From Enterobacillus tribolii (GTDB lineage Bacteria > Pseudomonadota > Gammaproteobacteria > Enterobacterales > Enterobacteriaceae), in NCBI RefSeq assembly GCF_003363015.1, contig NZ_QRAP01000001.1, positions 171,162-235,161 of the forward strand: a stretch of 64,000 nt of DNA, read 5' to 3'. Of the stretch, positions 60,648-64,000 are shown in pieces (position 1 is the stretch's first letter; every line of letters starts with the position of its first letter). The position numbers and the translations under genes are program-made. Under the pieces are notes generated by a model. The model had not been told where the DNA came from. It made no database searches and saw only the letters and a list, made by a program, of their open reading frames with translations.

Positions 60648-60732
60648 TTTATGGCGTAATTTTTTCAAGAAAAGCAGTGGCTTATGAAATCATAGCAAGA
60701 AAAACACCCGTATAACGGGCGAGGGAGGGAGT

Positions 60733-60777
60733 ATGCAGAGGAATGGCGCGTATTCGTATTACTGGGGCTACGGTTAG
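60733..60777 (+). CDS. 14-codon Tyr/Trp-rich leader ORF before flgE
   Basis: The ATG at 60733 has a strong GGGAGGGAG Shine-Dalgarno. The 14-residue product MQRNGAYSYYWGYG has four Tyr and one Trp and stops at TAG 60775. GTTAG/CTAAC at the stop and CCCGT/ACGGG upstream (near 60708-60720) could form small stems. It lies 49 bp before flgE in the only long gap of the operon. Translation and any role are unproven; aromatic-rich short leaders are known as attenuators and stalling peptides. Confidence 0.4.
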   Translation: MQRNGAYSYYWGYG

Positions 60778-60825
60778 CTCCTAACGGAATCAACATGGTT
60801 TTCGTCCTCTAATCAGGAGTGCTTT

Positions 60826-62058
60826 ATGGGTTTCTCTCAAGCAGTCAGCGGCCTGAGCGCCGCTGCCAGCAGTCTCGACGTTATCGGCAACAATATTGCG
60901 AACTCACAAACCGTCGGGTTTAAGTCCGGCACCGTCGCCTTTGCCGACATGTTCGCCGGCTCCAAGACGGGGATGGGGGTTAAGGTCGCCAGCGTTCAGC
61001 AGAACTTTAACGACGGCATCACCACAACCACCAACCGCGGGCTGGACGTAGCAATCAGCGGCAACGGCTTCTTCCGTATGCAGGACAGCGAGGGTGGCAT
61101 TTTCTACACCCGTAACGGCCAGTTTCTCAAAGACGCCAACAACTATCTGGTTAACGCCCAGGGCCTGCAACTGACCGGCTATCCGGTTGCCGGTACGCCG
61201 CCTGCGATCCAGCAGGGCGCGACGCCGATGCCGATCCAGATCCCCACCACGTTGTTGCCGGCCAAAGCCAGCGTCGCCGGCAGCATGGTGGTGAACCTGA
61301 ACTCATCCCATGAGCCGCCGAAGAACTCGCCCTTCTCCCCGACCGACGTAGAGTCCTATACCTATGCGAACTCCATCACGACCTACGACAGCCTGGGTAA
61401 CGTTCATAACATGAACCTCTATTTCGTGAAGGGGCCGACCGATCCGGTCACCAACGAAACCACCTGGCAGGTGTACAGCATAGACAGCGCCGACACCTCA
61501 ACGCCGGGAAGCTATACCCCGGCCGGCAACCTGATCTTCGACCAAAACGGTCGCCTGACCAACGGCAACACGCCGATCACGCTGGACATGGTGGCCTCGA
61601 AAGGAGCGCCGGCGCAGACGTTCGATCTCTCCTTCATCGGCTCCATGCAGCAGAACACCGGTAAAGACGGCGTGGTCTCCCAGAATCAGGACGGCTACCA
61701 GGCCGGCCAGATGATCGGCTACCAGATCAACGACGACGGCACCATTGTCGGCACTTACTCCAACCAGCAGACCCAGTTGCTTGGTCAGATCGTCATGGCG
61801 AACTTCGCCAACCCGAACGGGCTGGAGTCGATGGGCGACAACGTTTGGCAGTCAACGGCCACCTCCGGGCAGCCGATTGTGGGCGTGGCGGGCGCCAGCG
61901 GGCTGGGTTCGCTGACCAGCGGCGCGGTGGAAGCGTCCAACGTCGATCTGAGCCAGGAACTGGTGAATATGATCGTGGCGCAGCGTAACTATCAGTCTAA
62001 CGCGCAGACCATCAAGACGCAGGACCAAATCCTGCAAACCCTGGTCAGCCTGCGCTGA
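60826..62058 (+). CDS. flgE: FlgE, flagellar hook protein
   Basis: This 410-residue protein forms the hook. The N-terminus GFSQAVSGLSAAASSLDVIG, NNIANSQTVGFKSG and the C-terminus SNVDLSQELVNMIVAQRNYQ form the rod-like coiled-coil domains. The variable D1/D2 regions are in the middle. The Shine-Dalgarno is AGGAG. The length is close to E. coli (402). Confidence 0.97.
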   Translation: MGFSQAVSGLSAAASSLDVIGNNIANSQTVGFKSGTVAFADMFAGSKTGMGVKVASVQQNFNDGITTTTNRGLDVAISGNGFFRMQDSEGGIFYTRNGQFLKDANNYLVNAQGLQLTGYPVAGTPPAIQQGATPMPIQIPTTLLPAKASVAGSMVVNLNSSHEPPKNSPFSPTDVESYTYANSITTYDSLGNVHNMNLYFVKGPTDPVTNETTWQVYSIDSADTSTPGSYTPAGNLIFDQNGRLTNGNTPITLDMVASKGAPAQTFDLSFIGSMQQNTGKDGVVSQNQDGYQAGQMIGYQINDDGTIVGTYSNQQTQLLGQIVMANFANPNGLESMGDNVWQSTATSGQPIVGVAGASGLGSLTSGAVEASNVDLSQELVNMIVAQRNYQSNAQTIKTQDQILQTLVSLR

Positions 62059-62079
62059 TTTTGAGGTCAAAAGAAGCTT

Positions 62080-62835
62080 ATGGATCACGCTATCTACACC
62101 GCGATGGGCGCTGCCAGCCAAACGCTGGAGCGGCAGGCGGTCACCGCCAACAACCTGGCCAACGCCACGACGCCCGGCTTTCGCGCACAGTTGGCCGCGC
62201 TGCGCGCCGTGCCGGTTGAAGGGGAAACCCTGCAAACCCGCACGCTGGTTACCGCCTCGACGCCTGCGCACGATTTCAGCCTCGGCTCGCTCAATTACAC
62301 CGAACGTCCGCTGGACGTGGCATTGCAGGAGCAGGGCTGGCTGGCGGTGCGCCGTGCGGACGGCACGGAAGGGTATACCCGCAACGGCAGCCTGCAAATT
62401 GACAATACCGGCCAGTTGCTGTCCCAGGGCCTGCCGGTGATCGGCGACAACGGACCGATCATGGTGCCGGAGCGCGCGGAGCTGACCATCGCCGCGGACG
62501 GCACCATCACCGCGCTGGGCGCGGGGGATTTGCCCAATACCACGACGCAGGTCGGACGGCTGAAGCTGGTCACCGCCGCGCCGGAGGAGCTGGAGCACGG
62601 TGAAGACGGCCTGTTTCGTCTGACCGAGCAGGCACAGCAGCAGCGCGGCGCGGTGCTGAACGCCGATCCGGAGGCCAGGGTGATGCCCGGCGTACTGGAA
62701 GGCAGTAACGTCAAACCGGTGGAAACCATGGTCGATATGATCGCCAACGCCCGCCGTTTCGAAATGCAAATGAAAGTCATCAGCAGCGTGAATGAGAACG
62801 AACAGCGCGCCAATTCACTGCTGTCGCTGAGTTAA
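62080..62835 (+). CDS. flgF: FlgF, proximal rod protein
   Basis: This 251-residue protein has the rod N-terminus (MDHAIYTAMGAASQTLERQA, then VTANNLANATTPGFRAQL) and the C-terminus (SNVKPVETMVDMIANARRFE). The length equals E. coli FlgF. It follows flgE by 21 bp. Confidence 0.96.
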   Translation: MDHAIYTAMGAASQTLERQAVTANNLANATTPGFRAQLAALRAVPVEGETLQTRTLVTASTPAHDFSLGSLNYTERPLDVALQEQGWLAVRRADGTEGYTRNGSLQIDNTGQLLSQGLPVIGDNGPIMVPERAELTIAADGTITALGAGDLPNTTTQVGRLKLVTAAPEELEHGEDGLFRLTEQAQQQRGAVLNADPEARVMPGVLEGSNVKPVETMVDMIANARRFEMQMKVISSVNENEQRANSLLSLS

Positions 62836-62908
62836 TACGCCGGGGCCAACCGTACGACGCCGGAAGTGCGGCGTTAGACGTGGCTTCGAATATAGCTAAG
62901 GAATCACC

Positions 62909-63691
62909 ATGATCCGATCGCTCTGGATTGCCAAAACCGGGCTGGATGCCCAGCAAACCAACATGGACGTGATTTCCAACAACCTGGCGAATGTCAGCAC
63001 CAACGGCTTTAAGCGCCAGCGTGCGGTATTCGAGGATTTACTGTATCAAACGTTGCGTCAGCCGGGGGCGCAGTCCTCGGAGCAAACCACGTTGCCCTCC
63101 GGCCTGCAACTGGGCACCGGCGTGCGTCCGGTGGCGACGGAGCGGCTGCACAGCCAGGGCAACCTGTCGCAGACCGACAACAGTAAGGATGTCGCCATCA
63201 AGGGCCAGGGCTTCTTTCAGGTTTTGCTGCCGGATGGCTCTCAGGCTTACACCCGCGACGGTTCGTTCCAGATTGATCAGAACGGCCAACTGGTGACCGC
63301 CAGCGGGTTTCAGGTGATGCCCGCCATCACCATTCCGGCCAATGCCACCAAGCTGACCATCGGCCGTGACGGCATCGTCAGCGTGAACCAGCAGGGGCAG
63401 ACGGCCACGACGCAGGTCGGGCAGCTCACCCTGACGACGTTCATCAACGACAGCGGCCTGGACAGCGTGGGCGAGAACCTCTATCAGGAAACCGAAAGCT
63501 CCGGCGCGCCGACGGAAAGCACGCCGGGCCAGAACGGCGCCGGCCTGCTGTATCAGGGCTACGTGGAAACCTCTAACGTGAACGTGGCGGAGGAACTGGT
63601 CAATATGATTCAGGTCCAGCGCGCCTATGAAATTAACAGCAAGGCTGTGACGACATCCGATCAGATGTTGCAGCGCCTGACCCAGTTGTAA
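62909..63691 (+). CDS. flgG: FlgG, distal rod protein
   Basis: This 260-residue protein matches E. coli FlgG in length. The motifs are [40 protein letters not shown] and the C-terminal [20 protein letters not shown]. The N-terminal region includes the distal-rod-specific stretch. AAGGA precedes the ATG. Confidence 0.97.
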   Translation: MIRSLWIAKTGLDAQQTNMDVISNNLANVSTNGFKRQRAVFEDLLYQTLRQPGAQSSEQTTLPSGLQLGTGVRPVATERLHSQGNLSQTDNSKDVAIKGQGFFQVLLPDGSQAYTRDGSFQIDQNGQLVTASGFQVMPAITIPANATKLTIGRDGIVSVNQQGQTATTQVGQLTLTTFINDSGLDSVGENLYQETESSGAPTESTPGQNGAGLLYQGYVETSNVNVAEELVNMIQVQRAYEINSKAVTTSDQMLQRLTQL

Positions 63692-63703
63692 CGGCGGCAA
63701 ACT

Positions 63704-64000
63704 ATGGTTAACAGGATCTGCGGCCCGCGCGCCGCAGCATCGTTGGTCGCGGCCTCCCTGTTGTGCGGGGGCTGCGCCTATATTCCACACGATCAGGTGG
63801 TCACGGGCGCCACGACGGCTTCACCCCTGCCAGCCTCCGTGCCGTTGGCCAACGGCTCCATTTATCAGACGGTGGCTCCGGTAAACTACGGCTATCAGCC
63901 GTTGTTCGAAGATCGCCGGCCGCGTAACATCGGTGACACCCTGACCATCGTCCTGCAGGAAAACGTCAGCGCCAGTAAGAACTCGTCGGCCAACGCCAGC
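63704..64000 (+). CDS. flgH: FlgH, L-ring lipoprotein (5' part, cut by window edge)
   Basis: The first 99 codons are present. The lipoprotein signal ends [10 protein letters not shown] with the modified Cys; a Cys at -3 is an unusual lipobox. The conserved text [20 protein letters not shown] and [20 protein letters not shown] follows. It forms the outer-membrane ring of the basal body. The rest lies beyond position 64000. Confidence 0.95.
   Translation, partial: MVNRICGPRAAASLVAASLLCGGCAYIPHDQVVTGATTASPLPASVPLANGSIYQTVAPVNYGYQPLFEDRRPRNIGDTLTIVLQENVSASKNSSANAS

Noticed and set aside
1..64000. CRISPR arrays, rRNA genes, replication origins
   Set aside because: None of the expected repeat-spacer patterns or conserved sequences was seen in the window.

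Overview
The window is a chromosomal segment of a Gram-negative enterobacterium. Gene order and protein similarity (amn and mtfA between tRNA genes, efeUOB-phoH, chaA, flhBAE and flgNMABCDEFGH) place it in Enterobacterales. The plant-associated Pectobacteriaceae or Serratia-like groups are my best guess, from memory of such proteins and not from a search.

Layout. (1) 1-3125: two identical tRNA-Asn genes flank amn, then mtfA and a tRNA-Ser(CGA). (2) 3061-16521: a decayed lambda-type prophage in the tRNA-Ser gene. It keeps a LexA-like repressor with operators, a holin, a cut-off endolysin, and a continuous lambda-like tail module (U, V, G/GT with a frameshift site, a short tape measure, M, L, K, I, J, fibre). 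It has no capsid, portal, terminase or replication genes, and its integrase survives only as a C-terminal stub. 211-bp repeats bound it, and a tRNA-Pro scar lies at its right end. (3) 16522-19090: island debris with a CigR-like protein, transposase scraps and an orphan pilin. (4) 19096-25872: a TrmO-domain protein, a tightly coupled PlsC-like / PAP2 / PEP-synthase-like operon, and eptA behind a PmrA-type box. (5) 26190-30900: Fur-box-controlled efeUOB, then phoH behind a Pho box. (6) 30959-37534: a chaperone-usher fimbrial operon with two chaperones and a collapsed second adhesin copy. (7) 38384-40946: chaA, a DedA protein and an NsrR-like repressor. (8) 41127-64000: flagellar genes flhBAE and flgNMABCDEFGH, split by a type VI secretion VgrG island (45143-57227).

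The VgrG island is the most interesting part. A VgrG is followed by a DUF6484-like protein, a DUF2169 adaptor, a ketosynthase-fold protein without its catalytic cysteine, and a PAAR-like (DUF4150) effector with a C-terminal GHH/HNH nuclease domain. Four tandem paralogues of about 330 residues with propeller-like repeats come next and are the likely immunity genes. A TIGR02270 protein and a thioredoxin-like protein close the island.

Other points for follow-up are the headless tail module (a tailocin-like remnant or simple decay), the PlsC/PAP2/PEP-synthase-like operon, and a 14-codon Tyr/Trp-rich leader ORF between flgD and flgE. All calls come from reading the sequence and remembered family features. 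No database search was possible.
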